DNA of 32,076 bases from JBAZOY01 sp041648505 (lineage in GTDB: Bacteria; Desulfobacterota; Syntrophia; Syntrophales; CG2-30-49-12): NCBI GenBank assembly GCA_041648505.1, contig JBAZOY010000024.1, positions 1-32,076 of the forward strand, written 5' to 3'. Below, in pieces: positions 1 through 6,816 of this stretch. Below the pieces are notes generated by a model. That model did no database searches, was not told the origin of the DNA, and was given only the letters and a program-made list of their open reading frames with translations. The translations under genes were made by a program, and so were the position numbers. Within the stretch, counting starts at the first letter, position 1. Each line of letters opens with the position of its first letter.

Positions 1-4
1 ACGT

Positions 5-128
5 CATGAATCGTTTGGCAATGAATATTTGTAAGGCGTTATCAAGTTTTGGGACAAAATATCCTTTTTCAGTAAGAAGTTTTTATATCGCAGCATAATT
101 GGAACAGGGCTTTTTCAACAGCCCCACT
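5..128 (-). repeat. 124-bp terminal repeat, left copy (IS end)
   Basis: This stretch is the exact reverse complement of 31953-32076; I compared the two base by base and found no mismatch. Read outward on the minus strand it begins AGTGGGGCTGTTGAAAAAG, a layout typical of an insertion-sequence end, with the body running off the window to the left. Neither copy holds a complete transposase. One minus-strand frame stays open to the contig edge, so a transposase start may lie just outside. The element family is not identified. Such a multi-copy sequence is a natural place for an assembly to break. Confidence 0.85.
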
Positions 129-232
129 ATTACCTGATTATTACCCGAGAGGCAATCGGTATGAGAAAACATACATGGGTTGAAAAGGTATACATGCTTC
201 CCCCTAAGAAGAAATGTCTGCAGGATTTGTAA
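128..232 (+). CDS. 3' tail of an unidentified upstream gene, cut by the terminal repeat
   Basis: A frame open from the edge of the terminal repeat ends in TAA at 230-232, which overlaps the preferred pcm start by one base (TAATG). That overlap is typical of translationally coupled genes and suggests these roughly 34 codons are the end of a real gene whose 5' part was displaced by the repeat or lies in another contig. The peptide is basic and includes RKHTWVEKVYMLPPKKK. In related genomes surE or a membrane-protein gene often precedes pcm, but I do not recognise either here. The frame could also be open by chance. Confidence 0.35.
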   Translation, partial: YYLIITREAIGMRKHTWVEKVYMLPPKKKCLQDL

Positions 233-885
233 TGGACAGGTACAGGAAGCAAAGATTGAGGATGGTGGACTCTCAGATTCGGTTGAGGGGTATTACAGAT
301 CCGCGCGTATTGAACGCCATGGAAACGGTTCCCAGGCATCTTTTCGTGGACGAAGGCCTCATTGATCAGGCATACAGCGACAATCCACTTCCTATAGGCG
401 AAGAGCAAACCATATCCCAACCTTACATTGTTGCTCTCATGACTGAGGCTTTGGAGCTGAAAGGAAAGGAAAAAGTTCTCGAGATAGGGACGGGTTCCGG
501 TTATCAGACTGCCATATTAGCGGAACTTACCGAACGAGTACTGTCCATTGAACGTATTGCATCTTTAGCCGGCAAGGCCCGAAAATTACTCGATTCTCTA
601 AATTATTTTAATGTAGCTATCAGGGTTGGGGATGGCACATACGGGTGGAGAGAAGAATCTCCTTTCGATGCTATTATTGTAACGGCTGGTGCTCCTGAAA
701 TTCCCGGAATTCTGCTGGAGCAACTTGTTATTGGAGGAAAACTTGTTTTGCCTGTTGGCCACCGCAACTTACAAACACTGATTAAGTTGACCCGCCTGTC
801 TGAGGATACAAACGACATAAAGAAGGAAAATCTGGGGGGATGCCGTTTCGTAAGTCTTGTCGGGGAACACGGATGGAAAGATTGA
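232..885 (+). CDS. pcm: protein-L-isoaspartate O-methyltransferase
   Basis: Repairs age-damaged proteins by SAM-dependent methylation of L-isoaspartyl residues in the cytoplasm. The 217-residue product has the usual family length. The SAM-binding motif I VLEIGTGSGYQ lies near residues 82-92, preceded by the family-typical block GEEQTISQPYIVALM and followed by the post-motifs FDAIIVTAGAPEIP and GGKLVLPVG. I place the start at the ATG at 232, because AGGA lies about 8 bases upstream and the family begins close to the RMVDSQ block. An in-frame ATG at 214 would add six residues. The start overlaps the stop of the upstream frame, and an NlpD-like gene follows 9 bp downstream, a common pcm neighbour, so these are likely one operon. 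Confidence 0.95.
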   Translation: MDRYRKQRLRMVDSQIRLRGITDPRVLNAMETVPRHLFVDEGLIDQAYSDNPLPIGEEQTISQPYIVALMTEALELKGKEKVLEIGTGSGYQTAILAELTERVLSIERIASLAGKARKLLDSLNYFNVAIRVGDGTYGWREESPFDAIIVTAGAPEIPGILLEQLVIGGKLVLPVGHRNLQTLIKLTRLSEDTNDIKKENLGGCRFVSLVGEHGWKD

Positions 886-894
886 GATAAAATT

Positions 895-1779
895 ATGTTC
901 CTCTCCAGAAAATTCATTGTCTTGCTGTTAATGTGCTGGTTCTTTTCCGCCTGTTTACCTCCACCGTCAGGTAAAAAAGTAACCTGTTTACCACCGTCAG
1001 GTGAAAAGGTAAAAATGACTTACAATACCAAACAGGCAAAGGGGGTATACCACCGGATAAAAAGCGGTGAAACCCTCTGGAGTATCGGGCGTGCTTACCA
1101 AATCAATATCCAGGATCTGGCAGAGATAAATAATATTAGCGACCCAAATCTGATTAAAGTTAACAATGTAATTTTTATCCCTGATGCTGATCAGGTCATT
1201 GACGATGTTATGTCTTTGACAAGAAGATCAGAAGTGCCTGCCAGAACCAGCAAAGAACGTGCTAGTGACTTAACAGCAGAACCGCATGAAGATAAGGCCT
1301 CCCAGGAGGATAAATCACTGCTGTCCTCAAAGACCCCAAGAGAAACAACATCTGGATTAAAGACAACTTCTCCTATAGTTACCAAGGAACAGTCAATACA
1401 GTTTGACCGGAAGCGTTTTATATGGCCGGTAAAGGGAAAGGTAATATCAATGTTTGGGATCCAGCCGAACGGCATGTATTATAATGGGATTAAAATAGCA
1501 ACAGTGGAAGGGGCAAATGTCTTGGCGGCAGCAGACGGAACAGTAATCGCTTCTGATACACTGAAAGGCTATGGAGAAACGATGATCCTTAAACATGAAG
1601 ATAATTATGCCACAGTTTATACTAACTTAGGATGCAGGATGAGAAAAGTTAACGATAAGGTAAGCAAAGGTGATCGGATTGCTCTTTCAGGTAACTCAGA
1701 ACAGAAGGAGGAGATCTATCTAAACTTCGAAATCCGCCATAACAACAAGGCGCGAAATCCGCTTTTTTTCCTCCCCTGA
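895..1779 (+). CDS. LysM/M23 lipoprotein, NlpD-like, catalytically degenerate
   Basis: Predicted envelope lipoprotein of 294 residues. A hydrophobic signal peptide ends in FSAC, with Cys20 as the probable lipidated residue. A LysM peptidoglycan-binding domain follows (about residues 50-96, containing SGETLWSIGRAY), then a Ser/Thr/Lys-rich linker, then a C-terminal M23 (LytM) fold (about 175-294). The M23 metal and catalytic positions are replaced: the HxGxD motif reads YNGIK, the HxH motif reads YLN, and the third His position reads YTNL. Known degenerate M23 proteins such as NlpD and EnvC activate amidases rather than cut peptidoglycan, so an amidase-activator role in cell separation is the best inference. 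It follows pcm closely, as nlpD does in many proteobacteria. Confidence 0.85.
   Translation: MFLSRKFIVLLLMCWFFSACLPPPSGKKVTCLPPSGEKVKMTYNTKQAKGVYHRIKSGETLWSIGRAYQINIQDLAEINNISDPNLIKVNNVIFIPDADQVIDDVMSLTRRSEVPARTSKERASDLTAEPHEDKASQEDKSLLSSKTPRETTSGLKTTSPIVTKEQSIQFDRKRFIWPVKGKVISMFGIQPNGMYYNGIKIATVEGANVLAAADGTVIASDTLKGYGETMILKHEDNYATVYTNLGCRMRKVNDKVSKGDRIALSGNSEQKEEIYLNFEIRHNNKARNPLFFLP
950..1012 (+). repeat. tandem direct repeat at the lipoprotein N-terminus
   Basis: Two adjacent imperfect copies of about 31-33 bases (roughly 950-981 and 983-1012) encode CLPPPSGKKVT and CLPPSGEKVK immediately after the signal peptide. The duplication repeats the cysteine (Cys20 and Cys31) within the tether between lipid anchor and LysM domain. 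Only the first Cys has a hydrophobic lipobox before it. Confidence 0.8.
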
Positions 1780-1860
1780 ACCGGATAAACCGGAACATGT
1801 CTTATAGTTGTTGTCTTTGATCCAAGTAGAATCAGTAGTTGCAACACGCAATACGAGAAC

Positions 1861-1990
1861 CTTGAAAAGTATACGCATCGGCGCTCAACAATCTTTGTTG
1901 ATCATACTTTCTCGCGTTACTACAAAGGCATGATGCCTGAAACAGCTTTAATTCACGCATTCCGAATCTAATTTCCACTATTTCGCAAAA
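1861..1990 (+). repeat. intergenic repeat, copy 1 (upstream of carD)
   Basis: Lies in the 395-bp gap 1780-2174. It resembles copies at 6603-6788 and 8189-8350. The shared blocks are, in order: a 5' block around GCATCGGCGCTCAA, a middle block around ACAAAGGCATGA, a block like CCTGAAACAGCTTTAATTC, and a 3' block like TTTCCACTATTTCGCAAA. Copy 1 is the shortest because it lacks about 50 bases between the middle and third blocks. No protein frame is preserved across copies, so it looks like a non-coding repeat. The rest of the gap is AT-rich and contains the palindrome at 2024-2044. Confidence 0.6.
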
Positions 1991-2023
1991 AAGGTAAGAG
2001 AAAAAAACGCCCCTATGTTTCTG

Positions 2024-2044
2024 CTTGGAACTGACAGTTCCAAG
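2024..2044. promoter_or_regulatory. 21-bp perfect inverted repeat upstream of carD
   Basis: CTTGGAACT and AGTTCCAAG form perfect 9-base arms around a GAC centre. The sequence after it (TTAAAATAG) is not a convincing T tract, so it may be a protein-binding operator for the carD transcription unit rather than a terminator for the lipoprotein gene. It lies about 130 bp before the carD start. Confidence 0.45.
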
Positions 2045-2174
2045 TTAAAATAGATTGCAGGCATATTAAGTTCTAAGATCAACCTGTCTGAAATATGTAT
2101 TGCTTATCGAAGCTAAATATGATAAATTATTTTAATTATTTAGTTAAAATCGAAAAGAAAGGTGGGTATATGAA

Positions 2175-2660
2175 ATGTTTAAGAATGGAGATTTGGTGGT
2201 ATACCCGGCGCAGGGCGTAGGCGTTATAGAAGCTACAGAGGAAAGGGAAGTTGCAAATAGAAGGCAGTTATTCTACATTATCAGGGTATTGAACAATGGC
2301 ATGAAAATCATGATTCCCATCGATAGTGTAGAATCTGTAGGCCTCAGAGATGTCATCATGGAAACAGAAATTCCTAAGGTTTACGAGATATTAAAGGATA
2401 AAGATGTCACCGTCGACAAACAGACATGGAACAAACGATACAAAGAATATCTGAATAAGATCAAAACCGGTTCAATATTTGAAATTGCGAGAGTCCTGAG
2501 GGATCTTTTTATATTAAAAGGTGATAAAGATTTATCCTTTGGTGAGAGGAAAATGATGGATACGGCGAAAAACCTGTTAATCAAGGAGATATCCATTGCA
2601 AGTAACTCTGAAGAAGCAGTAATCGAACAAGAGCTTAAAATGCTGTTTGCCGTGCAGTGA
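2175..2660 (+). CDS. CarD family transcriptional regulator
   Basis: CarD-family proteins bind the RNA polymerase beta subunit through an N-terminal Tudor-like domain and stabilise open promoter complexes. The 161-residue product starts with the family signature FKNGDLVVYPAQGVGVI, and its C-terminal half is helical (KTGSIFEIARVLRDL, then LSFGERKMMDTAKNLL), as in CarD/CdnL. The start is supported by AAAGGTGGG about 8 bases upstream. It heads a probable transcript with the PIN-TRAM gene, an order common in Desulfobacterota. The long upstream gap holds a repeat copy and a palindrome. The family call is firm; which promoters it controls cannot be read here. Confidence 0.92.
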   Translation: MFKNGDLVVYPAQGVGVIEATEEREVANRRQLFYIIRVLNNGMKIMIPIDSVESVGLRDVIMETEIPKVYEILKDKDVTVDKQTWNKRYKEYLNKIKTGSIFEIARVLRDLFILKGDKDLSFGERKMMDTAKNLLIKEISIASNSEEAVIEQELKMLFAVQ

Positions 2661-2764
2661 GCATTTCGGAAACCGCTTTTGCTCATTTTACTAAGCAATT
2701 CACAAAAATAAAGCGGAAGTTTTTCAGCAACAGAAAATCCTTAAGGAAAGGAGGTGAGATTGAA

Positions 2765-3784
2765 TTGATTTTCAAGTTTATCTTGCTTTTGATATGTTCT
2801 TTAAGCGGATATTTTATTGTATTGAACTATTATGGATTTCCACCATCTATTATAGGATTATTTCTCGGCCTTTTGATTGCCCTGTTGGTTATGCGGATTG
2901 AGCACGTTATCAGGCAGATATCCCTCAGAACGATACTGGGGGGTGTTGTGGGTATGTTCGTTGGCTTGTTCATTGCCTTTTTATTGGCCTATGGCCTTAG
3001 TTCTGTAAGCAATATCAGAGGAGAAAGACAGGTGGTTCCTTGGATATATGCCTTGTTGACTTGTACTATGAGCTATCTTGGTCTTGTTGTTGGATCAAGA
3101 AAGATTGAAGAGTTTCCGGCTCTTAATTTTGGTAGGAGCGTTGAGGCGGGCGATTGTAAAATCCTCGATACAAGTATTGCAATTGATGGCAGGATCGCGG
3201 ACATTTGTGACACCGGTTTTATTGAGGGTAAGTTGATAGTTCCTCGATTTGTGCTGAATGAATTACAGCATATTGCCGATTCTTCCGATACCATGAAACG
3301 TTCCAGAGGAAGAAGGGGCCTTGATATTCTAAACCGTATGCAAAAAAGTGGTGACGTTAGCATAGAGATTATCGATCAGGATTTCCCCAAGATTAAGGGC
3401 GTTGATGCAAAGCTTGTAGCTCTGGCAAAAGAGAAAAATGGTAAGATTATCACCAACGATTATAATTTGAATAAGGTTGCCGAACTGCAGGGCGTAAAAA
3501 TATTAAGTGTCCATGAACTTGCCAATGCCCTGAAACCCGTTGTACTACCTGGTGAAGTGATGGCGGTGAAGATTATCAAGGAGGGTAAGGAGTCAGGGCA
3601 AGGTGTGGCCTATCTGGAGGATGGAACGATGATTGTTGTTGATGACGCACAGCAATATCAGGGTACAAATGTGGAGATTATGGTAACCAGCGTACTCCAG
3701 ACAACAGCGGGAAGGATGATATTTGCAGAGCTGAAGGATATTGTCCCGGAAAAGAAAGCTCATGTGTTAGATTACAGGCAATAG
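2765..3784 (+). CDS. membrane-anchored PIN-TRAM domain protein (YacL-like)
   Basis: About 339 residues if translation begins at TTG 2765, which sits 7 bases after a near-perfect Shine-Dalgarno AAGGAGGTGA (2748-2757). The frame remains open upstream to a GTG at 2657 overlapping carD, but that start lacks such a site. Four hydrophobic segments occupy roughly the first 115 residues. A PIN nuclease-fold domain follows, with conserved acidic positions in ILDTSIAIDGR, VLNELQ and TNDYNL, and then a C-terminal TRAM RNA-binding domain. The architecture matches Bacillus YacL; the nuclease activity and substrate of this group are poorly known. A strong hairpin terminator follows directly. Confidence 0.87.
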   Translation: MIFKFILLLICSLSGYFIVLNYYGFPPSIIGLFLGLLIALLVMRIEHVIRQISLRTILGGVVGMFVGLFIAFLLAYGLSSVSNIRGERQVVPWIYALLTCTMSYLGLVVGSRKIEEFPALNFGRSVEAGDCKILDTSIAIDGRIADICDTGFIEGKLIVPRFVLNELQHIADSSDTMKRSRGRRGLDILNRMQKSGDVSIEIIDQDFPKIKGVDAKLVALAKEKNGKIITNDYNLNKVAELQGVKILSVHELANALKPVVLPGEVMAVKIIKEGKESGQGVAYLEDGTMIVVDDAQQYQGTNVEIMVTSVLQTTAGRMIFAELKDIVPEKKAHVLDYRQ

Positions 3785-3793
3785 TTACCACGC

Positions 3794-3838
3794 AAAGCCC
3801 GGGATAAGATTTAGAAAGGTCCGGGCTTTTGTATTTTA
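3794..3838 (+). terminator. rho-independent terminator after the PIN-TRAM gene
   Basis: A 9-bp perfect stem (AAAGCCCGG at 3794-3802 with CCGGGCTTT at 3821-3829) encloses an 18-base loop and is followed by TTGTATTTT. It ends the carD/PIN-TRAM transcript, so ispD probably needs its own promoter in the short AT-rich stretch 3830-3860, although I see no strong -35/-10 pair there. Confidence 0.75.
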
Positions 3839-3872
3839 TAGAAGTATAGAGCTTTATATTAAGGATACGGTG

Positions 3873-4577
3873 ATGAAAACGGTAGCGATTATCCCTACCG
3901 GTGGTTCAGGCAGGCGGATGGGAGGAAGTATCGCCAAACAGTATCTCCCTCTGGCCGGCATTCCCCTTCTGGTGCACACTTTAAGTACATTTCAGAAATC
4001 ATCTGTGATTGACGATATATTCCTCATCATTCCTGAAGGGGATTTCCTGTATGTGCGACAAATGATTATTGAAAAGTATGGACTTTCGAAGGTCAGCCGG
4101 ATACTGACAGGAGGCAGGCAGAGACAGGATTCCGTAAAGAATGGCCTCGATGTTGTAGGAACTGAACATAGTATTATTGTCATTCATGATGGTGTCAGAC
4201 CGTTTATCTCGGAGGAAATGCTTCATAGAATAGTTATAGAGGCATTGCAAGCAAAGGCGGTGACTTTCGGTATCCCTGCCAAGGATACTGTTAAGACGAT
4301 TGGTGCCAGTGGATGGGTAAGGGAAACGCTCAATCGAGACGGTTTATGTCTGACTCAGACCCCGCAAGCTTTTGAACGGCAGATTATCAAGAAGGCATAC
4401 CAGACGGCCGGTGAAGATCATTTCTATGGTACCGATGACGCATCTCTCGTTGAAAGGATAGGAATAAAGGTGAAGATGATCCCCGGTTCCTATGATAATA
4501 TTAAGATTACAACAAGGGATGATCTTGTCTTGGGAGAATTTCTTATAGGCAGGCAAAAGGAGATCAGCAGGGGATAA
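3873..4577 (+). CDS. ispD: 2-C-methyl-D-erythritol 4-phosphate cytidylyltransferase
   Basis: Third step of the MEP isoprenoid pathway: transfers CMP from CTP to methylerythritol phosphate. The 234-residue product carries the nucleotide-binding N-terminus IIPTGGSGRRMG followed by KQYLPLAGIP, the TGGRQRQDSVKNGL block, VIHDGVRPF, and the late TDDASLVE motif. The usual PAAGxG is PTGGSG here, a mild variant. I use ATG 3873, with AAGGA about 9 bases upstream; a GTG one codon earlier is also in frame. Three bases separate it from ispF, which acts two steps later in the pathway, so the two are certainly co-transcribed. Confidence 0.95.
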   Translation: MKTVAIIPTGGSGRRMGGSIAKQYLPLAGIPLLVHTLSTFQKSSVIDDIFLIIPEGDFLYVRQMIIEKYGLSKVSRILTGGRQRQDSVKNGLDVVGTEHSIIVIHDGVRPFISEEMLHRIVIEALQAKAVTFGIPAKDTVKTIGASGWVRETLNRDGLCLTQTPQAFERQIIKKAYQTAGEDHFYGTDDASLVERIGIKVKMIPGSYDNIKITTRDDLVLGEFLIGRQKEISRG

Positions 4578-4580
4578 GAG

Positions 4581-5060
4581 ATGAGGATCGGTTTTGGGTA
4601 CGATAGCCATAGATTTGTTCACGGAAGAAGACTTATCCTCGGAGGGGTGGAGATACCTTATGAAGAGGGGCTCCTGGGTCATTCCGACGCCGATGCGCTT
4701 GTTCATGCCGTATGTGATGCCATCCTCGGAGCTCTCAGCGAGGGCGATATCGGCAAACATTTCCCCGATACGGATCCCACCTACAGGGGCATATCCAGCC
4801 TGAGACTACTCTCTGATGTCGGGACCTTAGCAGCAAGAAAGGGTTGCTCAGTAAATAATGTGGATTCCACAGTGGTCATCGAAAGACCGAAATTACAAGG
4901 ATACATCCATGAAATGTCTTCAAATATTGCCGGTAGTTTGAATATTACCCAAGAAAGTGTCAATATCAAGGCGACAACGAATGAAGGGATGGGATTTGTT
5001 GGGCGTAATGAGGGAGTAGCGGCATTTGCCGTGGTAACTCTATGGGAGAAAGAAGATTGA
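4581..5060 (+). CDS. ispF: 2-C-methyl-D-erythritol 2,4-cyclodiphosphate synthase
   Basis: Fifth step of the MEP pathway: cyclises CDP-methylerythritol 2-phosphate, releasing CMP. The 159-residue length is normal for this trimeric enzyme. The metal ligands are visible: Asp8 and His10 in GYDSHRF and His34 in GHSDADAL. The later motifs GDIGKHFPDTD, VVIERPKL and IKATTNEGMGFVGR are all present. It lies 3 bp after ispD and overlaps the gltX start by up to 19 bp, so translation is probably coupled across the three genes. No sign of damage or transfer. Confidence 0.96.
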   Translation: MRIGFGYDSHRFVHGRRLILGGVEIPYEEGLLGHSDADALVHAVCDAILGALSEGDIGKHFPDTDPTYRGISSLRLLSDVGTLAARKGCSVNNVDSTVVIERPKLQGYIHEMSSNIAGSLNITQESVNIKATTNEGMGFVGRNEGVAAFAVVTLWEKED

Positions 5061-6529
5061 ATATTTCTGAAAAACCGCGGGTCAGATTTGCACCATCACC
5101 GACGGGAGCACTACACGTGGGTAATGCCAGGACAGCCCTCTTCAACTGGCTCTTCGCCAGGCATTACGGAGGTGAGTTTATCCTTCGTATAGAGGATACG
5201 GATCGAACAAGGACCTCCCAAGCATTTGAGAAAAACATTCTGGAAGATCTGCAATGGCTTTCCTTAGACTGGGATGAAGGCCCGGAAAAAGATGGGCCAG
5301 TGGGACCGTATCATCAGATGGCGAGAATAGAAATCTACGATACCTACCTTAAAAAACTGATCATGGAAGGACATGTCTATCCCTGTTACTGCACGGAAGA
5401 AGAACTGGAAGCAGAGCGGGCATCTCTCCTTGCTAGGAAGATGACGCCGAGATATAGGGGGAAATGCAGACACTTAACGGATGCAACCAAACGAAAGCTT
5501 GAAGAGGAAGGGAGACGGCCGGCGTTTCGTTTCCATGTAGGAGAGGGTCTTATCGAATTCGATGATCTCATCCGGGGAAAGATGAGGTTTAATTATACCG
5601 ACGTTGGCGATTTTATTATTGTTCGTTCCAGCGGAGTTCCCGCCTATAACTTTGCTGTCGTCATTGACGATTACCTCATGAAAATAACCCATGTCATCAG
5701 GGGAGAAGATCACCTTACCAATACGGCTATGCAGTTGATCCTTTATAAAACTCTCGGTTTCACACCTCCTTTTTTTGCCCATCATTCCCTGATCCTGGGA
5801 CAAGACAAGGCAAAGTTGAGTAAGCGCCACGGACCTGTTTCTGTCAGGGAATTTAGAAACAGGGGTATTCTGCCGGAAGCCATGATAAATTATCTCTACC
5901 TGCTGGGAAGTTCCAAGGGGAAAAGCAGGGAGGTTTATTCTCTTCCAGAGATCATCAGGGACTTTTCCCTCGGAAGAACAGGTAAAGGCGGTGCCATTTT
6001 TGATGAGAACAAGCTGAAGTGGCTCAACGGCTCCTATATCCGACAATATGAGATCCAAAAACTAACAGAACGGCTGGCACCATTTATTGAAGAGGCAGGT
6101 TACGATTATAACTCTATCAAGGGTGAGAGGCTTTATCGTCTTGTCGAGGCTGTAAGAGATAATCTCGTTACTCTGTCTGAAATTAGAGACCACCTGGACA
6201 TGTTTGTTGACGAGAAATATCATCTTTCGGAAGAGGCTATGCAGTTCCTCCGGGAGAGAGAATCAGTGGTAGTGGTAAATGCCTTTCTTGAGGCGCTGAA
6301 CCAAGAGTCTGGGGGTTCCTATCATGATGTGATCCACGCCGTGCATGAAGCAACCGGTTTTAAGGGGAAAAAAATGCTTATGCCCATAAGGGTCGCAATA
6401 ACCGGCAGACCATCCGGTCCGGAACTGGAAAAAGTTTTTGCCCTCCTGGGCAAGGCATCTATGATAAAGAGAGTGGAAAGGGCATGCCTTGACGTAATGA
6501 AAGGTGTTGACCCAAATGTTATGCTGTGA
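5042..6529 (+). CDS. gltX: glutamyl-tRNA synthetase (non-discriminating status unknown)
   Basis: Charges tRNA with glutamate; class I aminoacyl-tRNA synthetase, 495 residues. The HIGH-type motif is in RFAPSPTGALHVGNAR near the N-terminus and the KMSKS-type motif is AKLSKRHG in the middle. A Cys-rich element (YCTEEEL and GKCRHL) lies between them, and a helical anticodon-binding domain forms the C-terminus. The ATG at 5042 lies inside ispF. An alternative TTG at 5057, five codons later, has GGGAG 8 bases upstream and overlaps the ispF stop, so the true start is uncertain. Whether it also charges tRNA-Gln cannot be decided from the window. Confidence 0.95.
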   Translation: MGERRLNISEKPRVRFAPSPTGALHVGNARTALFNWLFARHYGGEFILRIEDTDRTRTSQAFEKNILEDLQWLSLDWDEGPEKDGPVGPYHQMARIEIYDTYLKKLIMEGHVYPCYCTEEELEAERASLLARKMTPRYRGKCRHLTDATKRKLEEEGRRPAFRFHVGEGLIEFDDLIRGKMRFNYTDVGDFIIVRSSGVPAYNFAVVIDDYLMKITHVIRGEDHLTNTAMQLILYKTLGFTPPFFAHHSLILGQDKAKLSKRHGPVSVREFRNRGILPEAMINYLYLLGSSKGKSREVYSLPEIIRDFSLGRTGKGGAIFDENKLKWLNGSYIRQYEIQKLTERLAPFIEEAGYDYNSIKGERLYRLVEAVRDNLVTLSEIRDHLDMFVDEKYHLSEEAMQFLRERESVVVVNAFLEALNQESGGSYHDVIHAVHEATGFKGKKMLMPIRVAITGRPSGPELEKVFALLGKASMIKRVERACLDVMKGVDPNVML

Positions 6530-6602
6530 TATTCAACCTCTTAGTTAATTTAGTCATCTTCGCCGAGCCGCTCCGCAAGAGAAATTTTACACCAGGTGAA
6601 AA

Positions 6603-6788
6603 CTTTGGAAATTGCATTCATCAGTGCTCAAAGATTGTTTTCGACCATGTACATCTCACTTCGCTGTAAAGGCATGACTCGTCACGCTCTCATACATTGT
6701 CTTTACTGATGCTCTCTGGTGGCCGTCACATGGTCCCTGAAAACCTTTTAGTCGTGCCTTATGAACCCAACTTTCACTATTTTACAAA
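6603..6788 (+). repeat. intergenic repeat, copy 2 (upstream of pgk)
   Basis: The longest of three related intergenic sequences, filling most of the 287-bp gap between gltX and pgk. It shares with copy 3 a long 5' block (ATTGCATTCATCAGTGCTCA, then TCGACCATGTACATCTCACT) and the block CGCTGTAAAGGCATGAC. It shares with copy 1 the block CCTGAAAACCTTTTAGTCGTG and the 3' block TTTCACTATTTTACAAA. An open frame runs through it into pgk but has no ribosome site or family similarity, so I treat it as non-coding. Confidence 0.65.
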
Positions 6789-6816
6789 GACCTTCAAACT
6801 TACAAGGGGGGGGGCA

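Noticed and set aside
5474..6058. Minus-strand open frame of 194 codons inside gltX
   Set aside because: It lies entirely antisense to conserved GltX motifs and shows no family features of its own.
6697..6816. N-terminal extension of pgk by 40 codons
   Set aside because: The codons lie in intergenic repeat copy 2, lack a ribosome site, and do not resemble phosphoglycerate kinase; the ATG at 6817 has a strong site.
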